DNA of 16,726 bases from Candidatus Bathyarchaeota archaeon (GCA_004376975.1 SOJA01000115.1:1-16726), one strand, 5' to 3'; positions 1 to 6,681 are shown, counted from the first letter of the stretch. Notes: generated by a model from the letters alone, not told the origin. Translations and numbers: made by a program.

Positions 1-85
1 CAACCACATTCAAAGTAAACTGCAAGATACTATAAATCTATAAGTGTTTTGTTATTGGGCGCGCGCTGTAACACCTGCGTTATTT

Positions 86-415
86 TCACATGAGTACATC
101 ATTGGCTTCTTTCACCGTTTCGCACACTACACAACTCAACGTGTTTTCTACTCCCTCAACCATCCGCAATTTGTCCATTACACGCTTTCCTAATGTGTCA
201 ACGTGGCCAGCTTTAACTTTGATGAGAATGTTCCAACCTCCAGTAATTATCTGGCACTTCTTGTACTTCTGGGAATGCAGCGATCTCTCTTGCCACATCT
301 CTCTGCCTCCAGGTCGATAGGTAAGTGACGCTAGAATAAAAGCCGTTGTTCCCTTGTCAAGTTTCTTCGAATCTAAAATAGCTTTGTACTGCCTTATTAC
401 GCTGTGTTCTTCCAT
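86..415 (-). CDS. Stand-alone Lrp/AsnC effector-binding (RAM) domain protein
   Basis: The protein has 109 residues. From about residue 53 to 100 it follows the Lrp/AsnC ligand-binding (RAM) pattern: a beta strand ending in TGG, a strand WNILIKVKA, a helix (about 70-84), then EGVENTLSCVV as the last strand. RAM domains bind amino acids and form dimers or octamers. There is no room for a helix-turn-helix: the first 25 residues are a charged helix-like stretch, so it probably does not bind DNA itself. Known single-domain RAM proteins act as metabolite sensors or partners of full-length Lrp proteins. It lies 24 bases downstream of the PKD/dockerin gene on the same strand and may be co-transcribed with it. 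The ATG at 415 has only a purine-rich run upstream and no clear Shine-Dalgarno site. The domain call is by pattern; the effector is unknown. Confidence 0.7.
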   Translation of the reverse strand: MEEHSVIRQYKAILDSKKLDKGTTAFILASLTYRPGGREMWQERSLHSQKYKKCQIITGGWNILIKVKAGHVDTLGKRVMDKLRMVEGVENTLSCVVCETVKEANDVLM

Positions 416-439
416 TCTTTTTTCTTTGCGTAGCGCGCG

Positions 440-1624
440 TTATGGGTCTTCTTGTCCGTAATGACCTGTGCATATTACTACGTCGTAGATTTGGATTTTA
501 CCATTGCAGTCCAAGTCTGTGTTATAAGTAAACTCCGGATCTCCTAACTCGGATCCGTAGATACCTGTGATTTTTACAACGTCGTATATGTTAACGGCTC
601 CGTTGTGATCTACATCACCAGTAAGGTAAACCCCAACCAAATAATCAGCATATGTGATATTGCCTGGAGCATGGGCGCTTATGCTATAGTTGCCCTTTTG
701 GAATACACTGGTATCAAGAGAAAAATCAATGTTTTCTGAGCCACCCGCCGGTATAGTCACTGTTCTGTTTCCAATAGTGGTATCGTTAGCGTAGACAGTA
801 ACGGTGAAGGTTTCGGTAAACTCACCATTGTTTGTAACGGTGACGTTTATCGGTAATCTGCCAGCTGTTTCATATAAACCAGCAGTCTCGTTAAACGCTC
901 CCTGACAAGGTTTAACGTCTAAAGTCACATTAACCGTGGGCACATAGTATATAATCCACCAGGTTTCTCCATCATCGTCAGTTACTGTTAAGTTCACTCG
1001 AAAAACACCAGAGGTGAAAGTGTGGTTTATGATGGGTTCGGTTGTGGTGTTAGTGGTTGTATCATTCCAGTCCCATTCGTATCGAACAATTGTTCCCCAG
1101 TCAAGGTCATCGTTGCTAGCTGAAGCGTCGAAAGTTACGTTTTTGTCAACAAATATAATATTTGGCTCAATTTCGGGCTCAAAAGTGAAGCTTGCTATAG
1201 GTGACTTATCAGGGCACACTCGAACCCACTTCGTGTCATTGTTGTTCGCCGTATGAGTCTCATTTTCCACCGGTGGGGCATAAGCAGTCAAATAATAGTC
1301 TCCCTCCTCAGGCACCCAAAAATACGTACTCCAGAAAACATGACCCGGTGCCAAGTTAGGCATCGATGAATTGAGGACGTAAGTGCCATTGATTAGAAGC
1401 TGCAAAATTACATCTTCAACACTGCTGCCATTATTGAAAACAGTCATGTTAAGAACTGTTGAAGTCCCATTTCTAAGGTGATTCCTTTCATTCACTATAG
1501 GTTCATTCCAAAAAACCACAAGATCATGTTCTACTATGTCGCTTCTCACCAACATAATCGCGGAAAAAAAAATGCTTCCAAGAATCAACATAAGCATTAT
1601 TCCACAAACAATTCTCTTGAGCAA
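440..1624 (-). CDS. Secreted or anchored CARDB-PKD-CARDB-dockerin protein
   Basis: An extracellular protein of about 394 residues. Basic residues followed by a hydrophobic stretch (about residues 3-26) form a signal peptide or membrane anchor. Then come a CARDB-like beta domain (about 40-137), a PKD domain (about 141-230, with the FDAS and YEWDWND motifs and a Thr/Asn-rich loop), a second CARDB-like domain (about 252-335), and a C-terminal dockerin type I module (about 336-394). The dockerin has two EF-hand-like calcium loops, GDVDHNGAVNIYD and a partner starting TDLDCNGKIQIYD. Many NxS/T sequons suggest surface N-glycosylation. The open frame reaches a TTG at 1654, but the TTG at 1624 has a good Shine-Dalgarno sequence (GGAGAAAGG) eight bases upstream and starts right at the signal peptide, so I chose it. 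No catalytic domain is seen. Likely roles are surface adhesion or docking to a cohesin-bearing partner; no cohesin lies in the window. Confidence 0.8.
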   Translation of the reverse strand: MLKRIVCGIMLMLILGSIFFSAIMLVRSDIVEHDLVVFWNEPIVNERNHLRNGTSTVLNMTVFNNGSSVEDVILQLLINGTYVLNSSMPNLAPGHVFWSTYFWVPEEGDYYLTAYAPPVENETHTANNNDTKWVRVCPDKSPIASFTFEPEIEPNIIFVDKNVTFDASASNDDLDWGTIVRYEWDWNDTTTNTTTEPIINHTFTSGVFRVNLTVTDDDGETWWIIYYVPTVNVTLDVKPCQGAFNETAGLYETAGRLPINVTVTNNGEFTETFTVTVYANDTTIGNRTVTIPAGGSENIDFSLDTSVFQKGNYSISAHAPGNITYADYLVGVYLTGDVDHNGAVNIYDVVKITGIYGSELGDPEFTYNTDLDCNGKIQIYDVVICTGHYGQEDP

Positions 1625-1936
1625 TATCCTTTCTCCTAATCCTAAGTAGTCCAATTGCTAAATAACATTTGTGGAGAAAACTTCTATTTATCCTCTGTGT
1701 TTTGCAAGCAAAGAAGGTTCTAGAGTTGATAGGAGTTTAATCACACATCACATACAAAAAAAGATGGGTGTACAAAAGTTCTATGTGTTGCCTTCATCTT
1801 GAGCAGGCATCTCCACTTTGGTTGCTAATTGTCAATAAATACAGCTACATCTTCGCTTGGATACATTTTGAGGATTCGCTACCTTTATTTATAAAGAAGG
1901 GTATTGAATTAGCTTGAAGGAACGGAAGAAAAAACG
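1625..1936. other. Intergenic region between divergent genes
   Basis: About 312 bases separate the minus-strand dockerin gene from the plus-strand coiled-coil gene. The only recognisable element is a strong AT-rich TATA box near 1884-1896 for the plus-strand gene. A weaker TTATTTAG-like element near 1660-1670 could serve the minus-strand gene. I see no RNA gene, no convincing small ORF and no significant long repeat in the rest. Confidence 0.5.
1884..1896 (+). promoter_or_regulatory. TATA box upstream of the coiled-coil gene
   Basis: A TTTATTTATAAAG-type element, itself a near-perfect palindrome, sits about 45 bases upstream of the ATG at 1937. This fits an archaeal TATA box with transcription starting near 1915-1920. 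Being palindromic it could in principle direct transcription both ways. Confidence 0.5.
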
Positions 1937-2488
1937 ATGACTCGGAAACCTCCATCGAAGGACGAAGCTCTGGAAGCGCTAGATTTCATAATAAACGTTT
2001 TAAAGGAGCACGAAAAGGACTTAGATCGGTTGATAGGCGATTTGGGTACAATAACTGATAAGGTAGGCGATACTGGAGAGTTAAGTGGAAAAATAGAGAG
2101 GGTTGAGGGTAGACTTGCAACGTTGCAGAATGAGATAACAAATCTGATCACTTATCTGTCAACTTCAAATGAGGCTGTAGCAATACCCGTTCAGATGGTG
2201 CAGGAGGAAAAAGCTTCAACACAGGTTAGAGGAGTTCGTGGGCCGCCTGTGATTTTGCGTTGTAAACAATGGGAAGACTTTCAGACTCTGGCTCATCAAG
2301 CTCAAACATTGTCCTTCTTGTATAAAGAGGCGGAGAAAACATTTCAGGTGGATGCCTTGAAGGATAATCAGGTTATAACTTATAGTGGAGAGCCTCCTAA
2401 GCAGGCTTCTCTCTTGAAATCGTGGCTGTCAAAGCAGCTGGACATTCCTGCGAAGAAGATTTTGGAAGGGATTCTGGCTATAGGTTAA
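1937..2488 (+). CDS. Hypothetical coiled-coil protein
   Basis: A 183-residue soluble protein I do not recognise. Residues about 8-75 are rich in E, K, D and L with heptad-like spacing and look like a long helix or coiled coil (ALDFIINVLKEHEKDLDRL, then a second helix VEGRLATLQNEITNLITYL). A linker of about 25 residues follows, then a C-terminal helical domain (about 110-183) that starts with RCKQWEDFQTLA. No signal peptide, transmembrane segment, Cys cluster or catalytic motif is seen. It has its own TATA box and a purine-rich stretch (GGAACGGAAG) before the ATG. Neighbours give no functional hint. The long frame, clear promoter and native-looking codon use support a real gene. Confidence 0.7.
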   Translation: MTRKPPSKDEALEALDFIINVLKEHEKDLDRLIGDLGTITDKVGDTGELSGKIERVEGRLATLQNEITNLITYLSTSNEAVAIPVQMVQEEKASTQVRGVRGPPVILRCKQWEDFQTLAHQAQTLSFLYKEAEKTFQVDALKDNQVITYSGEPPKQASLLKSWLSKQLDIPAKKILEGILAIG

Positions 2489-2527
2489 TGCCTGTTTAGT
2501 GTTTGTGTGTTCGCGTTATTCAGTAAT

Positions 2528-2538
2528 GTTTTTATAGT
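2528..2538 (+). promoter_or_regulatory. Putative TATA box upstream of the hairpin element
   Basis: A TTTTTATAG element sits about 25-30 bases upstream of 2560. This would place a transcription start just before the nested inverted repeat at 2571-2700, so the repeat would be transcribed as RNA. Inferred by position and composition only. Confidence 0.35.
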
Positions 2539-2570
2539 AGACTGATATCTTAAGTCTTACGATGAGGCAT

Positions 2571-2700
2571 TGGAGGGCTAAAGGTTGAAGGCTAACCACA
2601 AACAGCCATCAAATCGTTTTTTCCGTTTTCGAAGCCTTCTCCTTTCTCCTCGATGACGGAATAGCTGCGTGGTTAGCCAAAAAACAATGAAAGCCCTCCA
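2571..2700 (+). ncRNA. Candidate structured RNA: nested inverted repeat overlapping a start codon
   Basis: Several perfect arms nest in register. TGGAGGGCT (2571-2579) pairs with AGCCCTCCA (2692-2700). TTG (2585-2587) pairs with CAA (2685-2687). GGCTAACCAC (2590-2599) pairs with GTGGTTAGCC (2669-2678). CAGC (2603-2606) pairs with GCTG (2664-2667), and TTCCGT (2621-2626) with ACGGAA (2656-2661). Together they give an extended hairpin of about 130 nt behind a TATA-like element. An alternative small hairpin, GGTT (2583-2586) with AACC (2594-2597), would compete with the 10-bp stem. The 3' arm covers both possible starts (2669, 2687) of the next small ORF. It could be a free-standing small RNA, a regulatory leader or a small DNA element with inverted ends. 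It matches no RNA family I know, so the type is tentative. Confidence 0.4.
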
Positions 2701-2875
2701 TATAAACCCTCAGCGGAAAGTTGAGAAATTGAGTAAAAACACAAAGACACTGCAAAAACTCCGTGAAGAATTCTTAAAATTCGAAAGTACAATGGAAGAA
2801 CTGTACTTTCTAAAGCTTATCGCTGAAGATTTGAAAAGCTTCAGAGAAATGATAAAATTAAAAAGGTACGATTAA
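2687..2875 (+). CDS. Small helical hypothetical protein upstream of cysS
   Basis: A 62-residue, highly charged and probably all-helical protein (KVEKLSKNTKTLQKLREEF, then MEELYFLKLIAEDLKSF), with many Lys, Glu and Leu and no membrane segment or Cys. I do not recognise it. The ATG at 2687 is preferred; a GTG at 2669 would add six residues but lies inside the inverted-repeat arm. No Shine-Dalgarno sequence precedes either start. It ends 53 bases before the cysteinyl-tRNA synthetase ATG, which has its own TATA box, so co-transcription is possible but not needed. Amino-acid composition looks protein-like, but the short length leaves doubt. Confidence 0.45.
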   Translation: MKALHINPQRKVEKLSKNTKTLQKLREEFLKFESTMEELYFLKLIAEDLKSFREMIKLKRYD

Positions 2876-2890
2876 CCGCCTGATTTAAAC

Positions 2891-2902
2891 GCTTAAATAT
2901 TT
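2891..2902 (+). promoter_or_regulatory. TATA box of cysteinyl-tRNA synthetase
   Basis: CTTAAATATTT is centred near 2897, about 32 bases before the ATG at 2929. An archaeal start about 25 bases downstream would leave a leader of only a few bases. This supports the ATG at 2929 over the upstream TTG at 2914, which would lie at or before the transcription start. Confidence 0.5.
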
Positions 2903-2928
2903 TCCAACGCTATTTGTCAAGGGAAAAC

Positions 2929-4353
2929 ATGAAGCCATCAACTGAAAACATACGTTTTTTCAACACTTTGACGCGTGAGAAGGAAAAGTTCATCCCTCTG
3001 GAACAAGGAAAAGCCAAACTGTACGCTTGCGGACCTACAGTTTACGATTTCGCTCATATCGGAAACCTAAGATCCTTCATTTTCGAAGATTTGATGCGCA
3101 GATGGCTTGAATATCGCGGCTTCAATGTCACCCAAGTCATGAACCTGACAGACGTTGATGACAAAACAATTACCGCCTCCAGAAAACATGGGATACCTCT
3201 TGAAGAATGCACAGAACGCTACATAAAAGCATTTTTCGAAGACTTAACAAAACTGAACATTGAAGAGGCAGAACATTACCCCAGAGCGACAGAGCATATT
3301 CCAGAGATGACTGCCTTCATCAAAAAGCTTCTGGAGAAAGGTTACGGCTACAGAGGCAAGGACGGCTCAATTTACTATGACATCTCACGGTTCACTGGTT
3401 ACGGAAAGCTTTCAAAAATTAGAGTTGAAGAGCTTAAACCAGGCGCAAGAGTGAAAGTTGACGAGTATGGAAAAGAGGAAGCACACGATTTCGCCCTCTG
3501 GAAGGCATGGGATGAAGAAGACGGTGAAGTCTTCTGGGAAACGGAAATAGGCAAAGGAAGACCTGGATGGCACATTGAATGTTCAACTATGGCAATGAAA
3601 TACCTAGGTGAAACAATAGATATTCACAGTGGAGGAGTAGACTTGATTTTTCCACATCATGAAAACGAGATAGCTCAAAGCGAAGCTGTTACGGGCAAAA
3701 CATTTGTCAATTACTGGCTTCACAACGAACATTTGCTTGTTGAAGGAAAGCGAATGGCTAAGAGCTCTGGAAACTACTACACTTTGAGAGATCTGACAAA
3801 AATGGGGTACAACCCGAAAACTGTGCGTTATCTGCTATTATCAACTCATTACAGGCAACAATTGAACTTCACCTTCAAAGGATTAGAAGCAGCGAAAAAC
3901 ACGGTTGACCGCCTAATGAACTTCATGCATAGGCTAATGGATGCTAAAGGAGAGGAGTGCGGAGAAAGAATAGTGGTGTTGATGGGTGATGTGCAAAAGC
4001 GTTTTGAAGAGGCTATGGATGACGACCTAAATATAAGCCTCGCGTTAGCTGCATTATTCGATTTCGTTAGAGAGGTAAACAAGCTTGTGGATGATAATAT
4101 ACTTAGCAAAGAAGAGGCGGAGGAAGTCTCAAAGCTGATGATGAGATTTGACAAAGTGCTCGGTGTAATAGGCAAAATCAAGATAGAGGACAAGCTGTCT
4201 AAAGAAGCAGAGGAACTGATCCGTAAACGAGAAGAAGCTAGAAAGGCTAAGGACTGGGCAACTGCAGATAAAATCAGGCAACAGCTCAGACATATGGGTA
4301 TAGTAGTTGAAGACACGCCGCAGGGTTTGAAATGGAGAATTGAAAAGCATTAG
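2929..4353 (+). CDS. cysS: Cysteinyl-tRNA synthetase
   Basis: A 474-residue class I aminoacyl-tRNA synthetase that charges tRNA-Cys in the cytoplasm. Numbered from this ATG it has YACGPTVYD (zinc ligand C34), the HIGN form of the HIGH motif (43-46), and RMAKS as the KMSKS loop (about 275-279). The other expected zinc ligands are C218 in GWHIECS, and H243 and E247 in FPHHENE. A helical bundle region and the C-terminal anticodon-binding part (KAKDWATADKIRQQL) follow, giving a normal full length. The open frame extends to a TTG at 2914, but the TATA box near 2897 favours a nearly leaderless transcript starting at the ATG. Having CysRS means the organism need not rely on the SepRS/SepCysS route, although that route cannot be excluded. 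It is convergent with the lipoate ligase gene, with a 35-base gap. Confidence 0.97.
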   Translation: MKPSTENIRFFNTLTREKEKFIPLEQGKAKLYACGPTVYDFAHIGNLRSFIFEDLMRRWLEYRGFNVTQVMNLTDVDDKTITASRKHGIPLEECTERYIKAFFEDLTKLNIEEAEHYPRATEHIPEMTAFIKKLLEKGYGYRGKDGSIYYDISRFTGYGKLSKIRVEELKPGARVKVDEYGKEEAHDFALWKAWDEEDGEVFWETEIGKGRPGWHIECSTMAMKYLGETIDIHSGGVDLIFPHHENEIAQSEAVTGKTFVNYWLHNEHLLVEGKRMAKSSGNYYTLRDLTKMGYNPKTVRYLLLSTHYRQQLNFTFKGLEAAKNTVDRLMNFMHRLMDAKGEECGERIVVLMGDVQKRFEEAMDDDLNISLALAALFDFVREVNKLVDDNILSKEEAEEVSKLMMRFDKVLGVIGKIKIEDKLSKEAEELIRKREEARKAKDWATADKIRQQLRHMGIVVEDTPQGLKWRIEKH

Positions 4354-4388
4354 ACCCTTCAATCCTTAACATCCATAGCCTTAATATT

Positions 4389-5180
4389 TTAGATATTGCT
4401 TTTACCATGAAAATTCCATTCATCAGTATCATATTTTTCTGTGCAGAGTTTTTCTGCAAGCTCCCTCTCGTAAGATGTCAATTTCCCTTCTACAATCTTC
4501 ACGTTTAGAGCTTTCTGAAACCCTTCAACTAAGGCTTTATTCACTTCCTCAATTGAGACGTCTCTCCTTAACTCCTTCTTTATTGAAGTGATTTTATGGT
4601 CTGCAACACTAATGACTTCCATGCATGTTCTAGCCCATGGAACACGTAAGAAAGTGAACATTTTCACTAAGTTAACATCAATGAGGAGCGTTCCATGCTG
4701 CAATACAACACCCTTCTTGTGTGATTGTGCACTTCCAGAAATTTTTCTGCCGTTAACCATCAAGTTTGGACAAGTTTTCACATTGCCTTTATTGAAATCG
4801 GTTCTCAAGCCTAGTATTTTCGTGGCTTCAACCAATCCGCCATATATTTTTGTGTAGATATCTGTTATGTCTGGGGCTTTCAAGTCTTTTTTGTGTGAAA
4901 TTACACTGTAGGTGGTTTCATCTTGAGCGTCATGATAAACCGTGCCTCCACCACTTATTCGTCTAACAACATCCACTCCATGTTTTTTGCAGTTTGATAA
5001 CTGAACTTCATTTTCGATTTTCTGGAATCTTCCAATGGAAACAGCGGATGGCTTCCAACAATAAAACCTTAACGTGCTTTGGGCAAGATTTTCAATTCTA
5101 GCTTTCAAAATAGCCTCGTCAATAGCCATATTCATGAATGCATTGTAAGTTTCACGTTTTAGCAGTCGCCAAACAGCCAT
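4389..5180 (-). CDS. lplA: Lipoate-protein ligase A catalytic domain (LplA family)
   Basis: A 263-residue BPL/LPL-fold protein that attaches lipoate, or a related acyl group, to lipoyl domains. Visible motifs are CWKPSAVSIGRFQ (41-53), RRISGGGTVYHD (73-84), NGRKISGSAQ with the catalytic lysine K146, and QHGTLLIDV. The C-terminus (EKYDTDEWNFHG) matches the end of the N-terminal catalytic domain of LplA. The length matches archaeal bipartite enzymes such as Thermoplasma LplA, which need a separate LplB accessory domain; no lplB is next to it. An ATG at 5198 would add six residues, but the ATG at 5180 has GGTGAG six bases upstream and is preferred. An octanoyl or lipoyl transferase of the LipM type is the main alternative, since both share these motifs. 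Confidence 0.85.
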   Translation of the reverse strand: MAVWRLLKRETYNAFMNMAIDEAILKARIENLAQSTLRFYCWKPSAVSIGRFQKIENEVQLSNCKKHGVDVVRRISGGGTVYHDAQDETTYSVISHKKDLKAPDITDIYTKIYGGLVEATKILGLRTDFNKGNVKTCPNLMVNGRKISGSAQSHKKGVVLQHGTLLIDVNLVKMFTFLRVPWARTCMEVISVADHKITSIKKELRRDVSIEEVNKALVEGFQKALNVKIVEGKLTSYERELAEKLCTEKYDTDEWNFHGKSNI

Positions 5181-5441
5181 GATTATCTCACCTGACATAT
5201 GTTTTCGTAAAGGTAGTTAAGGATTGAACAGTTTTGTAGGTTGTGTAAAAGCGGGTATAACCGTTTCGATCAGTCAAGTTATACTACATTAGAGCTGTAT
5301 GAAGGAAAGTATTGTTCAAACGTCAAACTTGCCTTAATTATTTCCAGAGTCATCCATATACCCGACCAAACTTACTCAACCTGACTAAAAAACCACAACT
5401 CATGACTGGAATTGCCATACTCACCTTCTCTATTCACACGC

Positions 5442-5552
5442 ATGAAAACCAGAGAAAAAACTAGGGGGGGAGGGGGGGGCTCTGAAAAGGTCAATGAGCT
5501 CCAAGGGGCTCATGTCTTCAGAAAGCCGAAAAGATTCGTAGGCTACAGCTAA
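5442..5552 (+). CDS. Possible 36-residue basic microprotein
   Basis: An ATG-started frame reads MKTREKTRGGGGGSEKVNEL and then QGAHVFRKPKRFVGYS before TAA at 5550-5552. The guanine tract encodes five consecutive glycines. The composition (basic, aromatic C-terminus FRKPKRFVGYS) is plausible for a small nucleic-acid-binding or ribosome-associated protein, but I recognise no family. No clear Shine-Dalgarno site precedes the ATG. A hairpin overlaps the same bases, so the signal could be RNA structure rather than coding. Confidence is low; the rps12 promoter lies downstream of it. Confidence 0.2.
   Translation: MKTREKTRGGGGGSEKVNELQGAHVFRKPKRFVGYS
5478..5527 (+). other. Imperfect stem-loop upstream of rps12
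   Basis: GGCTCTGAA (5478-5486) pairs with TTCAGA-AA-GCC (5517-5527, two-base bulge). After an asymmetric internal loop (AAGGTCA against GTC), ATGAGCTCC (5494-5502) pairs with GGGGCTCAT (5505-5513), with one G-T wobble and a tight loop. The asymmetric internal loop recalls small guide RNA pockets, but no ACA box follows the stem, so I do not call it an H/ACA RNA. It could be the fold of a small RNA or chance structure within a microprotein gene. Confidence 0.35.
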
Positions 5553-5591
5553 AAACATTACTATTTTACGGCTAGGATTACCGTATTACAG

Positions 5592-5600
5592 TTTAAATAT
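5592..5600 (+). promoter_or_regulatory. TATA box of the rps12-rps7 operon
   Basis: TTTAAATAT sits about 44 bases before the rps12 ATG. A start near 5622 would leave a short leader carrying GAGG (5626-5629), ten bases before the ATG. Confidence 0.5.
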
Positions 5601-5639
5601 TAGAAGTGTGATTAGACGTAGCGAAGAGGAAACATAAAT

Positions 5640-6080
5640 ATGGGTTCGAAATCTCCGAAGGGCGAATTTGCAGCAAGAAAATTGATTGCGAAACGGAAAA
5701 AATTCCGTTGGAGTAACATGTACTATAAACGTCGAGTGTTAAGGCTGGATGTAAAGGCGGATCCTCTTAAAGGAGCACCCATGAGCCGCGGCATAGTCCT
5801 GGAAAAAGTAGGTGTTGAAAGCAAACAGCCTAACAGCGCCATAAGAAAATGTGTGAGAACTCAACTCATTAAAAACGGCCGCCTTATAACTGCTTTTCTG
5901 CCCGGAGATGGAGCATTAAACATTGTTGACGAGCATGATGAAGTATTGGTTGAAGGTATAGGCGGTCCTCGTGGAGGAGCCATGGGCGACATTCCTGGAG
6001 TACGCTGGAAGGTCATACTGGTTAACGGCGTATCGTTGAAGGAGCTTGTACTTGGAAAGAAACAGAAACCGATGCGGTGA
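5640..6080 (+). CDS. rps12: 30S ribosomal protein uS12
   Basis: A 146-residue archaeal-type uS12, the decoding-centre protein of the small subunit. It begins [14 protein letters not shown], as archaeal S12 proteins do. It has the conserved loop [12 protein letters not shown] (62-73) and the second signature [18 protein letters not shown] (about 108-125), whose proline and glycine residues contact the A-site codon region. Full length for archaea. A GAGG Shine-Dalgarno site precedes the ATG. The stop codon lies five bases before the rps7 ATG, showing translational coupling. In many archaea rps12 follows rpo and nusA genes; here it follows a divergent lipoate ligase gene and has its own promoter. 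Confidence 0.97.
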   Translation: MGSKSPKGEFAARKLIAKRKKFRWSNMYYKRRVLRLDVKADPLKGAPMSRGIVLEKVGVESKQPNSAIRKCVRTQLIKNGRLITAFLPGDGALNIVDEHDEVLVEGIGGPRGGAMGDIPGVRWKVILVNGVSLKELVLGKKQKPMR

Positions 6081-6085
6081 GAGCT

Positions 6086-6667
6086 ATGAGCCAGAAGCAA
6101 GAGGTTGAGATAAAGCTTTTCGGAAAATGGGGTTTCAAAGACATTGAGATAAGAGATCCAGGGTTAAGCAGGTATATATCCCTAAAACCAGTTGCAGTTC
6201 CACACAGCATGGGGCGTCATGAACACAAGCGCTTCCGTAAGGCTAACGTCAACATTGTTGAAAGACTCTTAAACAACCTTATGCGTCCAGGTAAAAATGC
6301 TGGGAAAAAAGCTAAAGTCATAAACATTATGAAGCATGCTTTTGAAATAATACATTTACGTACCGGTGGAAACCCTGTAAAGGTGCTTGTTGCAGCTGTG
6401 GAAAATTGTGCGCAATGCGAGGATACAACTAGATTAAGCTATGGTGGCGTAGTATATCACTTATCTGTTGATGTGTCGCCACAGAGAAGAGTTGACTTGG
6501 CTTTAAGGCTTATCAGCGAAGGGGCCAGACATGCGTCAATGCACAATCAACGTTCAGTTGCAGAATGCTTGGCAGAAGAGCTAATTCTAGCTGCGAATCA
6601 TGACATGAAAAGCTACGCAGTTTCAAAACGTCATGAACTGGAAAGAATAGCTAAAGCCTCGAGATAA
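6086..6667 (+). CDS. rps7: 30S ribosomal protein uS7
   Basis: A 193-residue archaeal uS7, the primary 16S rRNA-binding protein that nucleates assembly of the small-subunit head. Recognisable parts are RKANVNIVERLLNNLMRPGKNAGKKAKV, the central GGNPVKVLVAAVENCA helix-strand region, and VDVSPQRRVDLALRLISEGAR. The open frame could start at a GTG at 6077 that overlaps the rps12 stop. The ATG at 6086 is better: GGTGAG at the rps12 stop serves as its Shine-Dalgarno site at normal spacing. No fusA or tuf follows; the next gene is the convergent GTPase, only 14 bases away. The operon therefore ends here, with little room for a separate terminator. Confidence 0.96.
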   Translation: MSQKQEVEIKLFGKWGFKDIEIRDPGLSRYISLKPVAVPHSMGRHEHKRFRKANVNIVERLLNNLMRPGKNAGKKAKVINIMKHAFEIIHLRTGGNPVKVLVAAVENCAQCEDTTRLSYGGVVYHLSVDVSPQRRVDLALRLISEGARHASMHNQRSVAECLAEELILAANHDMKSYAVSKRHELERIAKASR

Positions 6668-6681
6668 CAACTTCCAGTAGA

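Larger units (their letters stand above)
5181..5639. other. 459-bp intergenic region before rps12
   Basis: The region lies between the divergent lipoate ligase and rps12 genes. It holds a GGTTATACC-like possible TATA element for the ligase (minus strand, near 5252-5262), a guanine-rich tract at 5464-5479, an imperfect hairpin at 5478-5527, a possible 36-residue ORF at 5442-5552, and the rps12 TATA box near 5592-5600. The stretch 5265-5440 shows nothing I can name. Confidence 0.5.

Noticed and set aside
90..320. Plus-strand frame opposite the Lrp-like gene
   Set aside because: It is a shadow of the minus-strand gene, which has a recognisable domain pattern.
2555..2660. C/D box small RNA suggested by GATGA-like boxes at 2561 and 2652
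   Set aside because: No CTGA D or D' boxes at the required spacing and no terminal k-turn stem.
2572..2700. tRNA-like acceptor stem (GGAGGGC paired with GCCCTCC plus a following A, and T8-A9 after the first arm)
   Set aside because: No T-arm with a GTTCRA loop precedes the 3' strand on either DNA strand, and no D-arm or anticodon arm can be drawn. The resemblance is limited to the outer stem.
3849..4316. Long Ser-rich minus-strand frame opposite cysS
   Set aside because: Ser- and Leu-rich composition is typical of an antisense shadow of a helical coding region; cysS is certain.
5265..5335. Possible tRNA from GTTCAAACG near 5313
   Set aside because: Flanking bases do not form a T-stem and no acceptor stem can be paired.
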